Of a stretch of DNA of 64,000 nucleotides, positions 38,048-46,522 are shown piece after piece (position 1 is the first letter of the stretch; every line of letters begins with the position of its first letter). Location: the NCBI GenBank assembly GCA_965230415.1, contig CBDDKZ010000005.1, positions 310,001 to 374,000 of the forward strand. Reading direction: 5' to 3'. Source of the stretch: CBDDKZ01 sp965230415 (GTDB lineage Bacteria > Bacteroidota > Bacteroidia > Cytophagales > JAAEPT01). A program made the translations under genes and the position numbers. A model generated the notes under the pieces. That model made no database searches. It was not told where the DNA came from and saw nothing but the letters and a program-made list of their open reading frames with translations.

Positions 38048-40042
38048 TTACCTAAATATATTTACTGTTCCTTCCCTGATATCACTCCCGTCTCCGTAAA
38101 GGTCTATATTGTAGTAATAGGTGTCGGTTGGCAAGTTCCGCCCCTTGTAAATGCCGTCCCACATTTCCAGATACCCCACAGAGTGAAATACAGGCATACC
38201 GTCAGCATTGTTAATGCTTACGATACATTCAGGGTATTTGTGGATATTTCTAATTTGCCATTCATCGTTAATTCCGTCTCCATTTGGTGTATAGGCACTT
38301 GGAATGTAAAGGTCGTCCGATTTCTTAAAGATATTATCGATATGACCAGGTTCGTGCAGCCACATTACGCATTCCTCAACCGACTCAAATAAATGACTTT
38401 CGTTTACAATCTGAGGAATCACTCCATTTTTCTCCAGTAAGGTCTGAACTTCCGGAATGGGTTCACTGATGCACACATTTATTCCTTTGTTAACTAATTC
38501 ACTCAGCACGTCCCGAAATGTTATCAAACCCGACTTATCCATGTATGGCACTTCGGCCAGGTTGAATATTACCGCTTTAACTTTGGGGAGATTGGCGATA
38601 TTTTTTTTGAAACGAAAGGCAAAACCAAAAAAGACGGGCCCTTTTAAGTTTTTAAAATAAATTTGCTCTTCGAATTCCTTAGCATCAGGAAAGTGATCGA
38701 TAATTTGATGAACAAGCCTGTCTGCCCGTGTTTCCTGAGACCCTAATTCTACTACATCTGCCATTTTTTTCATAAACTGCAAAGCTGCTATTATGAGCCC
38801 AAATGCGGTGGCATAAAGTAAATCCCAGGCTACTGTAAGTGTAAAGACAACAAAAGTTACCACATTGTCCGGCCGGGGTATTTTTCTAACATTTTTAAAA
38901 GAGCTGTAATCCGGAAGACTTATTCCAACAGTTATTAAAATACCGGCCAGTACCGATTTAGGAATATGATAGGCTACAGCACTACCTGCCAGAATTATTG
39001 TTAGCAATATCACGCCATGCAAAATTCCTGATAAATTGGTACGCCCTCCCGAATTGATATTTGTAACTGTCCGCATGGTAGACCCTGCTCCTGGCAATCC
39101 ACCAAAAAGTGCTGAAACCATGTTACCCAATCCCTGACCAATAATTTCACGATCACTATTATGGTGCTTTTTGGTTACTCTGTCTGCTACTACAGCGGTA
39201 AGCAATGAATCAACAATGCCCAACAAACTTAAGGTCAGTGCCGGCCCAAGAGCTACCAAAACCAATGAAAAGGAAAAAGAGCTCTCACTACCAAAAATTG
39301 CATTAAATCTAAAATCAGGAAATCCAGAAGGTATATCTCCAATCTTAACCACGTCTAACTTCAGCATATAAGCCAAATACGTCATGATCACCAGCGCCAC
39401 TAGGGTACTCGGAATTTGTTTGGTGACCTTATTTGGTATACGGGGAAATAAATAGATGATAGCTATCGTTCCCAATGCCAATAGTATAGACTGAACGCTG
39501 GCATGACTTATTATTTGAGGTAAAACTGAAAATGCTCCTACTACTTTTGAAACACCAAATTCTCTTCCAAACAGATCAATACTTGTTGGAATAGGCACAT
39601 TGGTACCAAAGAAGTCGTTGAATTGGAAAGCTATAATTATGACCCCAATGCCATTCATGAAACCAGAGACAACCGGATCCGGAATATAACTTATATACTT
39701 ACCGATACGCAAAATCCCAAAGATAAACTGAAAAGCACCCGCCAGAAAGAATGTCAATAAGATTACCGGTAAAGCGTTATCAAGACCTCCAAATTTAGCC
39801 ATCATAGCCATAACAACACCTGTTGAAACAACGGTCATTGGTCCTGTAGGCCCACTAATCTGAGTTTGGCAGCCACCAATAATTGCAGCCACAATTCCGA
39901 GCGCAAATGCGCCATACAAACCTGCTTCAGGTCCTAACTTGGACTGAACCCCAAATGCAATACTAATGGGTAATGCCACGATCGCCGCAGTAATTCCCCC
40001 GAATAGATCCCCTTTAAAGTTCGAAAAATTAATCAGTTTCAT
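38048..40042 (-). CDS. SulP-family anion transporter paralogue with STAS and CHU_C-like C-terminal domain
   Basis: The 664-aa protein has the same layout as its downstream neighbour: SulP core (~10-430; ISGPTGPMTVVSTG, GLPGAGSTMRTVTNINSGG), STAS domain (~455-565; VPYMDKSG) and a CHU_C-like tail from ~578 (YIPSAYTPNGDGINDEWQI, then LPTDTYYYNIDLYGDGSD). The two are clearly paralogous over their entire length including the tail, so the fusion predates the tandem duplication. Differences are spread through the transport core, which hints at different substrates or affinities. Co-transcription with the second gene is possible but not certain across 248 bp. Inner-membrane location with a cytosolic C-terminus is expected for the family, making the T9SS-like tail hard to explain. 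Confidence 0.95.
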   Translation of the reverse strand: MKLINFSNFKGDLFGGITAAIVALPISIAFGVQSKLGPEAGLYGAFALGIVAAIIGGCQTQISGPTGPMTVVSTGVVMAMMAKFGGLDNALPVILLTFFLAGAFQFIFGILRIGKYISYIPDPVVSGFMNGIGVIIIAFQFNDFFGTNVPIPTSIDLFGREFGVSKVVGAFSVLPQIISHASVQSILLALGTIAIIYLFPRIPNKVTKQIPSTLVALVIMTYLAYMLKLDVVKIGDIPSGFPDFRFNAIFGSESSFSFSLVLVALGPALTLSLLGIVDSLLTAVVADRVTKKHHNSDREIIGQGLGNMVSALFGGLPGAGSTMRTVTNINSGGRTNLSGILHGVILLTIILAGSAVAYHIPKSVLAGILITVGISLPDYSSFKNVRKIPRPDNVVTFVVFTLTVAWDLLYATAFGLIIAALQFMKKMADVVELGSQETRADRLVHQIIDHFPDAKEFEEQIYFKNLKGPVFFGFAFRFKKNIANLPKVKAVIFNLAEVPYMDKSGLITFRDVLSELVNKGINVCISEPIPEVQTLLEKNGVIPQIVNESHLFESVEECVMWLHEPGHIDNIFKKSDDLYIPSAYTPNGDGINDEWQIRNIHKYPECIVSINNADGMPVFHSVGYLEMWDGIYKGRNLPTDTYYYNIDLYGDGSDIREGTVNIFR

Positions 40043-40084
40043 TTATTAAGATTCGTCAAACCAGCTTTAAACAGCTGATTAGAA

Positions 40085-40104
40085 AGGCTAAATCACTTTA
40101 GCCT
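40085..40104. other. Hairpin between the SulP gene and the lytic transglycosylase gene
   Basis: AGGCTAAA and TTTAGCCT form a perfect 8-bp stem with loop TCAC. It lies in the 147-bp gap upstream of the SulP gene (start 40042) and downstream of the transglycosylase stop. No U-tract follows on either strand. A further small inverted repeat (CAGCT/AGCTG) lies nearby, so this could be a structured leader or a weak terminator. Confidence 0.4.
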
Positions 40105-40189
40105 ATTCATACGAGAAAAAATGACAATGAGATTTACATTAAAGTGATCAACCCTCTTAATAAAGAGATACAAGGGATTATGTTGAAAA

Positions 40190-41959
40190 CTATTTTTTTA
40201 TTAAGAGGCGCTGGCTTATTTCTAAATTGTTCGATTCAAGATTATTCCACTTTTTGATTTCATCGCTCGTTACTTCGTATAATTTGGAAATACTATAGAG
40301 CGTCTGTCCTTGTTTAACCACATGTACCCTTAGATTACTTATAGTCTGTTTCTTTACTTCCAGGGGCTCCAATCGCAATTCCTGTCCCACACTTACCTCA
40401 TTAGTCTCCAAATTATTCCATGTTTTAATTTGTTCTACGGTAAGCTGATGTTTTTTGGAAATAGCATATAGTGTCTCACCTGCTTCTACCTTGTGAATAA
40501 GCGGAGCATACAACTCAATTGCAGTAGCCTCGTTTTTATTGCCTTGTTGTTTACTGGTGGATGATTCATCCGGTTTAGGTTCTTCTTTCGTAATTACAGG
40601 TTCATCGTTTAATTCTTCAATCACTTCGTCTCCGATTTCAATGACAGATTTTGGTTCTTTGTAAGCAACAACACTGGACTCAGGACGTATATTTTTAAGC
40701 CACAATACACGCCCTACTTCCAAACGCTCATGCTGCTGCATTCTATTTTTGTACCTTATTGCCCATTGTGTAATACCATATTCCTGAGAGATGCTCCATA
40801 CTGTTTCTCCTTTTTTAACAGTATGAAAGGAAGCATTTGCTTGGCGCTTTTTATGCTTAAGAAAGTAGTTTTCACCTGGCACAAGCTCTTCAAACGACTT
40901 TATTTCATTGTACTTTAAAAATTTTTTCCTGGTTATGCCTCCCACTGCTGCCAACCCGGAACTATTGTCACCTTTCTTAGCCGTAATAACAGGAATGCCG
41001 TTAACCTTTTTACGATTATTTTTAGCAACATCTACTCCTGGTTTTATTTTACGGGCGGTGGTAAAAGTTCGATTCACCTGTTCTTTTGTTTCTACATTAC
41101 CTGATTCAGGTACTACGGCAATAGGCGCTTCATCTATGACATTGGCTTTACCTGTGAAAGGAACAGGCACAATTACGGCATACGTTTTATCGCTTGGAAT
41201 CCTTTTAGATGGAGCAATCCATTTGTTATAAGCCAATGCTGCATTATAATCTGCATGGTGTTTTTTGATGATATGCTTAACCGTTTTTCCACTCACTTGT
41301 GTATCTATAACCAAAGTAGTTTTAGGGGTTTCCTTGCCGACATAATCCCGAAAAGCAACCATATGTGCTAAGAACTTCAACACATACCAATGTGTGTTTT
41401 TATTTATAACCATCTGAGGGGCTCCGACATTTTTTTGATTGACATACTTCATTACACCTCCCGGCCCTCTATTATAAGCCAATAAGGAATAGGCCCAGTT
41501 ATCCAATTTCTTATTCATTCGAATGAGGTACTTTGCAGCACCTCTTGTAGACGCCTCAATGTTCTTGCGTTCGTCAATTCCTTGTGCCACTTTCACACCC
41601 ACTTCACGTGCAGTACCAGCCTTAAACTGCCAGTAACCGACCGCTTTGGAACTTGACACAGCATCCGATTTAAACCCACTTTCCTGAATAATGAGGTACT
41701 TAAATTCCGTAGGCAAGCCTTCTTCTCCAAATATTTTTTCAATGAGCGGGAAATATACGTTTGCCTGGTTTACATATCCCTGAAAGAACGATTTACTTCT
41801 ATGAAGCCTGTTAACATCTTCTTGAATTTTACTCTTAACATTCTTATGAATACTTAGTTGAAGACTACCTATTTGTAAACGGTTTGGAACCTGGGGCACC
41901 TGCGCCATTGCCAAGTGTAGTGTAGTTACTGTTATCAGAAAGGCTACTAATCTGATCAT
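40190..41959 (-). CDS. LysM-containing membrane-bound-type lytic transglycosylase (MltD-like)
   Basis: The 589-aa exported protein has a signal peptide at ~1-19 (ends LHLAMAQ). An SLT domain lies at ~60-200: IIQESGF contains the catalytic Glu near residue 90, followed by SKAVGYWQF and YNRGPGGVMKYV. A linker rich in Lys, Pro and Glu leads to three LysM modules (~380-425 HTVKKGETVWSIS, ~490-535 HKVEAGETLYAIS, ~545-589 HVVKQGQTLYSIS). The enzyme cleaves peptidoglycan non-hydrolytically between MurNAc and GlcNAc, leaving anhydroMurNAc ends, and the LysM modules bind glycan. No lipobox is seen, so it is probably periplasmic. It is the last gene of a five-gene operon, 4 bp after the methyltransferase. 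Confidence 0.94.
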   Translation of the reverse strand: MIRLVAFLITVTTLHLAMAQVPQVPNRLQIGSLQLSIHKNVKSKIQEDVNRLHRSKSFFQGYVNQANVYFPLIEKIFGEEGLPTEFKYLIIQESGFKSDAVSSSKAVGYWQFKAGTAREVGVKVAQGIDERKNIEASTRGAAKYLIRMNKKLDNWAYSLLAYNRGPGGVMKYVNQKNVGAPQMVINKNTHWYVLKFLAHMVAFRDYVGKETPKTTLVIDTQVSGKTVKHIIKKHHADYNAALAYNKWIAPSKRIPSDKTYAVIVPVPFTGKANVIDEAPIAVVPESGNVETKEQVNRTFTTARKIKPGVDVAKNNRKKVNGIPVITAKKGDNSSGLAAVGGITRKKFLKYNEIKSFEELVPGENYFLKHKKRQANASFHTVKKGETVWSISQEYGITQWAIRYKNRMQQHERLEVGRVLWLKNIRPESSVVAYKEPKSVIEIGDEVIEELNDEPVITKEEPKPDESSTSKQQGNKNEATAIELYAPLIHKVEAGETLYAISKKHQLTVEQIKTWNNLETNEVSVGQELRLEPLEVKKQTISNLRVHVVKQGQTLYSISKLYEVTSDEIKKWNNLESNNLEISQRLLIKK

Positions 41960-41963
41960 ATCT

Positions 41964-42605
41964 TTATATTTTTCTTAATACCATAAGACCGTCCCTAACC
42001 GGAAATAACACATTTTGAACACGGTCGTCCTGTTGAACATAATCGTTAAACGTTTGTATCGCTTTCCCACCTTTATCGCTGGAATTCAATTCGCTGGCCA
42101 CTTTCCCACCCCACAACACGTTATCAGCAATAATAAAACCACCTGTATTTAGCTTATCGATAACCTGCTTATAATAATCCAAATAGCGAATTTTATCAGC
42201 ATCGATAAATACCAAATCAAAATTCATATCGAGTGTAGGAATAATATCTATGGCATTCCCTATTCTGAAATCTATTTGTTTATCATAATCGGATTGTGCA
42301 AAGTGATTCCTTACTCTTGTCTCCAGTTCTTCGTTTACATCAATAGTCACAAGAACACCATCTTGAGTCAAGCCCTCCGCCATACACAACGCTGAATACC
42401 CGGTAAAAGTACCAATCTCTAAAATTGCCTTCGGTTTTACCATATGGGAGAACATGCTCAATATGCGTCCCTGCACATGGCCAGACAGCATTCTTGGATT
42501 TAATACATTTAAATAGGTTTCTCTATTTATTTGAGCGAGCAGAACATGCTCCTCTTCGGAATGTTCTTCAACGTATTTTTGTAATTCTTCTGATAAAAAC
42601 TCCAT
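41964..42605 (-). CDS. SAM-dependent O-methyltransferase (class I, caffeoyl-CoA/catechol type)
   Basis: The 213-aa cytosolic protein has the Rossmann SAM-binding motif ILEIGTFTGYSALCMAEGL, an acidic residue after strand 2 (VTIDVNEE), and the metal/substrate motif LVFIDADKIRYLDYY followed by IIADNVLWGG. This is the O-methyltransferase family 3 layout (Mg-dependent, catechol-like substrates), near the usual ~215 aa. The physiological substrate is unknown. Its ATG overlaps the M16 peptidase stop by one base (TAATG), which indicates coupling, and the transglycosylase follows 4 bp later. Confidence 0.93.
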   Translation of the reverse strand: MEFLSEELQKYVEEHSEEEHVLLAQINRETYLNVLNPRMLSGHVQGRILSMFSHMVKPKAILEIGTFTGYSALCMAEGLTQDGVLVTIDVNEELETRVRNHFAQSDYDKQIDFRIGNAIDIIPTLDMNFDLVFIDADKIRYLDYYKQVIDKLNTGGFIIADNVLWGGKVASELNSSDKGGKAIQTFNDYVQQDDRVQNVLFPVRDGLMVLRKI

Positions 42606-43837
42606 TACTCCGGTATATAACTTAAATAACTTAATCGATCTTCTTGGAACACCTCATTTGCCAGGTCTTGTAAATTCGCGGAGCTTACATCATTAATCTT
42701 ATCAAAGATGACATTTAACGTGTCAATTTCTCCTAAATCCAACATACTTTTTGCCATCATCTGCATCATACTCACATTACTTTCTTCGGCCATTGCCAGC
42801 TGCCCACAAAGCTGTTCTTTAATTGTTGCCAATTGTACTTTTCCGAGGGGTACCTCTTTTAATTTTTTTAACTCTTGTTTAACGAGCTTAAGTGCCCTGT
42901 TCAATTGCTTTTTTTCTGTTCCAAAGTACACGGTGAATAAGCCTGTGTCGACATATGTCGTGTAATTTGATTCTACATTGTAGACCAGTCCATTCTTTTC
43001 ACGCAACATCATATTCAGTCTCGATGTCATCCCTGAGCCTCCCAGCAACTGATTCAACACGAAGAAAGGAATACGCCTTTCATCAGACAATGCATATGCC
43101 GTCGTGCCAATCATACAATGTGCTTGATTAATAGGCTTCTTGATCTCTATAACTTCAGGTTTAAACTGCTTTGCTTTCATTCTGTTAGAGGACGCATCAA
43201 ACTTGGGTACCTGCCTCAAATGTTTGTCTACCACTCTTTGTAACTTTTTGAGCGTAATATTTCCTACCACCGACACTATGAGGCGCTGTGAATTTAAGTT
43301 CTGGTCCAGGAAGTTAAGAAAATCTTGCTGTGTAAAAGAGTTAACACTTTCAGAAGTACCTAATATATTGTATCCTAATGAATGATTTGGAAAAACTACT
43401 GTATCAAATTCATCAAAAATAGCATCCTCAGGCGCATCCTGATACATGGCCATTTCTTCTAAAATCACACCTTTTTCCTTCTGTATTTCTTTTTCCGGAA
43501 AAATAGAATTAAATGTAATATCGGTCAGCAATTCGAATGCTCTTTCGAAATGCTTATCCAAAACTGACGCATAGAAATATATTTTTTCTTTTGTGGTAAA
43601 AGCGTTTAGCTCTCCCCCCACAGATTCCAGCCGGTTTATGATGTGATATGCCTTCCTTGTGCGGGTACCTTTAAATGCCATGTGTTCCAAAAAATGAGCG
43701 ATCCCCTGCTGCTTAAAGTTTTCATCGCGCGAACCTATATCCAGAACAAAGCCACAATGCGCCACTTTTGTGTGTTGTACCTGCTTATGCACAATGCGCA
43801 AGCCACTTTCTAACTCAATAATGTTATACTCCTTCAT
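42605..43837 (-). CDS. M16-family zinc peptidase (pitrilysin/processing-peptidase type)
   Basis: The 410-aa protein carries the inverted zinc motif HFLEH at residues 48-52 (HxxEH) and the downstream glutamate in GVILEEMAMYQD, so it should be catalytically active. It has the two-lobed M16B layout: an active N-terminal half and a C-terminal half containing GLVYNVESNYTTY, a substrate-binding region. No signal peptide is present, so it is likely cytosolic, where such enzymes degrade or trim peptides. It overlaps the glycosyltransferase upstream by 4 bp (ATGA) and the methyltransferase downstream by 1 bp. Confidence 0.94.
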   Translation of the reverse strand: MKEYNIIELESGLRIVHKQVQHTKVAHCGFVLDIGSRDENFKQQGIAHFLEHMAFKGTRTRKAYHIINRLESVGGELNAFTTKEKIYFYASVLDKHFERAFELLTDITFNSIFPEKEIQKEKGVILEEMAMYQDAPEDAIFDEFDTVVFPNHSLGYNILGTSESVNSFTQQDFLNFLDQNLNSQRLIVSVVGNITLKKLQRVVDKHLRQVPKFDASSNRMKAKQFKPEVIEIKKPINQAHCMIGTTAYALSDERRIPFFVLNQLLGGSGMTSRLNMMLREKNGLVYNVESNYTTYVDTGLFTVYFGTEKKQLNRALKLVKQELKKLKEVPLGKVQLATIKEQLCGQLAMAEESNVSMMQMMAKSMLDLGEIDTLNVIFDKINDVSSANLQDLANEVFQEDRLSYLSYIPE

Positions 43838-44946
43838 ATCACTAAACCCTCATAAACCCTCATCAATTGAGCTCCGACTTTTTTGGACTCAAAACGACGG
43901 ACATTTTCTTTCCCGGCTTCTACTAGCCCATTTCTTTTTGACTCATCCTCTAAAAGCTCGTCAATTGCCTCTGCCACTTCTCCACTGTTTGAAGAGTCGA
44001 CGTATCTCGCCGCCTTCCCTCCTGTTTCCTCAAACACACCACCTTTGGTCGTAATAACAGGAATGTCCATTCTCATGGCTTCAATAATTGGAATACCGAA
44101 TCCCTCAAATACCGACAAGTATAAAAATAAACGGGCTCCGGCATATAGCGCTGGAAAGTCAACAAATTGTATGTTATTTCTGAAATGAACCCGGTGCTGA
44201 AGTCCATTTTTGCTAATAATAGTATCCAGAAATGATTTATAAGATGTATTCTTACCAACTATTACCAAATCGACATCCCGGTGCTTAAGTTGGGGTAAAG
44301 CGCGAACCAACATTTCCTGATTTTTTCGCTTTTCCACGGTCCCTACACATAACAAATATTCATTAGGCAAGCCATACTTTTCTTTCATTGCATCAACGTC
44401 TGGTGCAACGTCGTTCGAAAATTGTTCATGACAATCCTGATAAACGACATCTATTTTTTTTCCCGGTATAGACATATAACTGCAAAGGTCCGATTTAGTT
44501 TGCTCGCTCACTGCAATTATACGGTCAGCAACCTGGCAAGCATACTTCCATTTCTGAAAGTAAATTGCTCTATCTGCCTTTTTAAAGAGTTCAGGGTATC
44601 TCAAGAATATCAGGTCATGAATGGTAACAACCGACTTTATTCTTAATCTGTTTATATTTATTGGTAATTCATGGCTAAGACCATGATATACATCAATTTT
44701 ATCGCGTACCAATTGTTTTTTTATGGCAGTAGTTCTCCAAAGAGATTTCATACTGTTGTACACACGCCCAGGAGTTCTTACAGCTAGGTTCTTAGACTTT
44801 AACTCATCAATGGTCACTTTAGTGGTATATAAAAAAAAATCGTGCTCCGGAAAGTTACTCGCTATAGCATCAATTACAAACCTGCTGTAATTCCCTAATC
44901 CGGAACGATTATTAAAAGCTCTTTTAGCATCAAAGCCTATACGCAT
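43834..44946 (-). CDS. Glycosyltransferase, GT4 family
   Basis: The 370-aa protein has the GT-B fold signature: N-terminal RIGFDAKRAFNNRSGLGNYSR (the acceptor-side glycine-rich loop, at residues 2-22) and C-terminal VGTVEKRKNQEMLVRAL followed by SVFEGFGIPIIEAM, the E-x7-E region that binds the nucleotide-sugar donor. The family is retaining and usually transfers mannose, glucose or GlcNAc-type sugars to glycans or lipids. It is cytosolic or peripheral at the inner membrane. It sits between an S8 subtilase (1-bp gap) and an M16 peptidase (4-bp overlap). Why a sugar transferase is packed with peptidases is not clear; a cell-envelope theme is possible. Confidence 0.93.
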   Translation of the reverse strand: MRIGFDAKRAFNNRSGLGNYSRFVIDAIASNFPEHDFFLYTTKVTIDELKSKNLAVRTPGRVYNSMKSLWRTTAIKKQLVRDKIDVYHGLSHELPININRLRIKSVVTIHDLIFLRYPELFKKADRAIYFQKWKYACQVADRIIAVSEQTKSDLCSYMSIPGKKIDVVYQDCHEQFSNDVAPDVDAMKEKYGLPNEYLLCVGTVEKRKNQEMLVRALPQLKHRDVDLVIVGKNTSYKSFLDTIISKNGLQHRVHFRNNIQFVDFPALYAGARLFLYLSVFEGFGIPIIEAMRMDIPVITTKGGVFEETGGKAARYVDSSNSGEVAEAIDELLEDESKRNGLVEAGKENVRRFESKKVGAQLMRVYEGLVI

Positions 44947-44947
44947 A

Positions 44948-46477
44948 TTACCAAATTACTTCTATCACGTCGTTGCCGGCGTGAACAGTTGAGACTTTAA
45001 TAGCGTCTCTTCTGTACAGGCGCACGTAGTACTTATCGCCTTTTTTCACCAAACGTTCTTTTTGCTTTTTCTTTTTCTTCAGACGATTGTATTTTATAAC
45101 AATTTGATCTACCGTATTCTGATTATCCTTTTTATTAAAAACTACAACATCAATTTTGGGATCTTCATTTAACTCAATTTCTACTTTTTTATCCTTTTCA
45201 TCCGGAAGGTGTTGCCAGGTATTACTTCCCGCTTCGTATTCGCCGTCAATAATTGCCAAGGCACGATCGGCTTGAGGCACTCCATAACCCACATAATTAT
45301 TGCCATAAGGGTATAAATGAGATGACTTCTCAATGACCTCCAATAATTCCAAATTTGTTAATTCGGGTTTATACTGCATCAAACAAGCTACGAATCCGCA
45401 AACAGCAGGTGCTGAGTAGGAAGTCCCTCTATTGGAATATGTTGCAACGTTTGGTTTAATATAATCGACAAATTCCACGCCTACACTACTGTATGAAGCC
45501 CTTTTCCAATGTTTTTTCTCAACGGCACCTACTGTTAAGGCTCCTCTTACATCGGCAGGTGCGGTGATATGATGCCACTCCTTATTCCCCATATTTCCTG
45601 CCGATATAACCAGCATCATTCCTTTTTCCCTGGTGGCAATATCTGCCGCTCTCGATATCATTGTGGTACGGCCATTCATATCGCTGAGTACATGATTTTG
45701 TGTGGTGTCATCAAATTCCGAATATCCTAATGAAGTGTTTACCAATTGAACACCATTTTCATGCATCCATTCCAACGCAGCAATCCAGTCATCTTCTTCA
45801 ACCAAGTGCTCTTTTTCGCCGTTTTCCGTTCGTGCCAACAAGAAAGAAGCACCAGTAGCCATACCTTCAAGGTGTTTTTTCTCCGGATCGTTTCCCGCAA
45901 GGTAGCCCCAAACCTTACGTCCATGAAAGTCACCATCGGTAACCCCTTCAAAGAAATCCTCTCTGTCCGGGTCTATAAAATCCCTGTAGGCCAATACACG
46001 ATTGCTTTCAAAAAATCCTGCAAATAGTTTGGAACTATCTGCATTAACAAAACCTGCATCAATTATTCCGACGATAACCCCCTTGCCATTAAGTCCTTTT
46101 TCCTGAAGCACTTCTGGTTTCATGCATTGTATAAAATCGCCATATTCTTCCGGATCAAATTCAAGGGCAGCGGTGTAAAGACCTCCCGTAACCGGGGATA
46201 TAGAATCCATCCAAAAATCTTGCTGAAGTTCTTCAAGTTGAGAAGGATTGGCAATAACAGTTACCGCATTAAGCCAGTTCGAATAATTTTCTACCTGCAG
46301 ATTATATTTTTTTAACAGATTGTTAATATCTGAAAGGCTATTTGTTTTATTTTGTGACTGGATCTGAATATGCTGGTCATTCAAATGAATCCAGTATTTA
46401 TTATTTTCTGTTATTCCTTGTCCGAAGACAAGTGCATTTAAAAAGAGAATAAGTATAAAAAAGGTCGTTCTAAACAT
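44948..46477 (-). CDS. Secreted subtilisin-like S8 serine protease
   Basis: The 509-aa protein has a signal peptide at ~1-19 (ends LNALVFGQ) and a ~100-aa propeptide-like region. The catalytic triad is visible: Asp in VGIIDAGF (~138), His in GDFHGRKVWGYLAG (~184) and Ser in RGTSYSAPAVCGF (~352). The oxyanion Asn is probably that of MLVISAGNMGN. After the catalytic domain comes a ~100-aa lysine-rich region (KKKKKQKERLVKKG) ending in KVSTVHAGNDVIEVIW; it is not a recognisable T9SS type A sorting domain, so its export beyond the periplasm is uncertain. It is the first gene of the five-gene operon and diverges from pepP over only 32 bp. Confidence 0.94.
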   Translation of the reverse strand: MFRTTFFILILFLNALVFGQGITENNKYWIHLNDQHIQIQSQNKTNSLSDINNLLKKYNLQVENYSNWLNAVTVIANPSQLEELQQDFWMDSISPVTGGLYTAALEFDPEEYGDFIQCMKPEVLQEKGLNGKGVIVGIIDAGFVNADSSKLFAGFFESNRVLAYRDFIDPDREDFFEGVTDGDFHGRKVWGYLAGNDPEKKHLEGMATGASFLLARTENGEKEHLVEEDDWIAALEWMHENGVQLVNTSLGYSEFDDTTQNHVLSDMNGRTTMISRAADIATREKGMMLVISAGNMGNKEWHHITAPADVRGALTVGAVEKKHWKRASYSSVGVEFVDYIKPNVATYSNRGTSYSAPAVCGFVACLMQYKPELTNLELLEVIEKSSHLYPYGNNYVGYGVPQADRALAIIDGEYEAGSNTWQHLPDEKDKKVEIELNEDPKIDVVVFNKKDNQNTVDQIVIKYNRLKKKKKQKERLVKKGDKYYVRLYRRDAIKVSTVHAGNDVIEVIW

Positions 46478-46494
46478 GTTAAGACAATTTTAAC

Positions 46495-46522
46495 AAAAAT
46501 AAATTAATAATGCGTTACCAAG
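46495..46522 (-). promoter_or_regulatory. Candidate promoter of the S8 protease operon
   Basis: On the minus strand a TTG (46522-46520) is followed after 17 bp by TATTTTTG (46502-46495), fitting the Bacteroidota TTG/TAnnTTTG promoter. The start codon is 17 bp past the -7 box. The -33 part falls inside the first codons of the divergent pepP gene. Confidence 0.42.
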
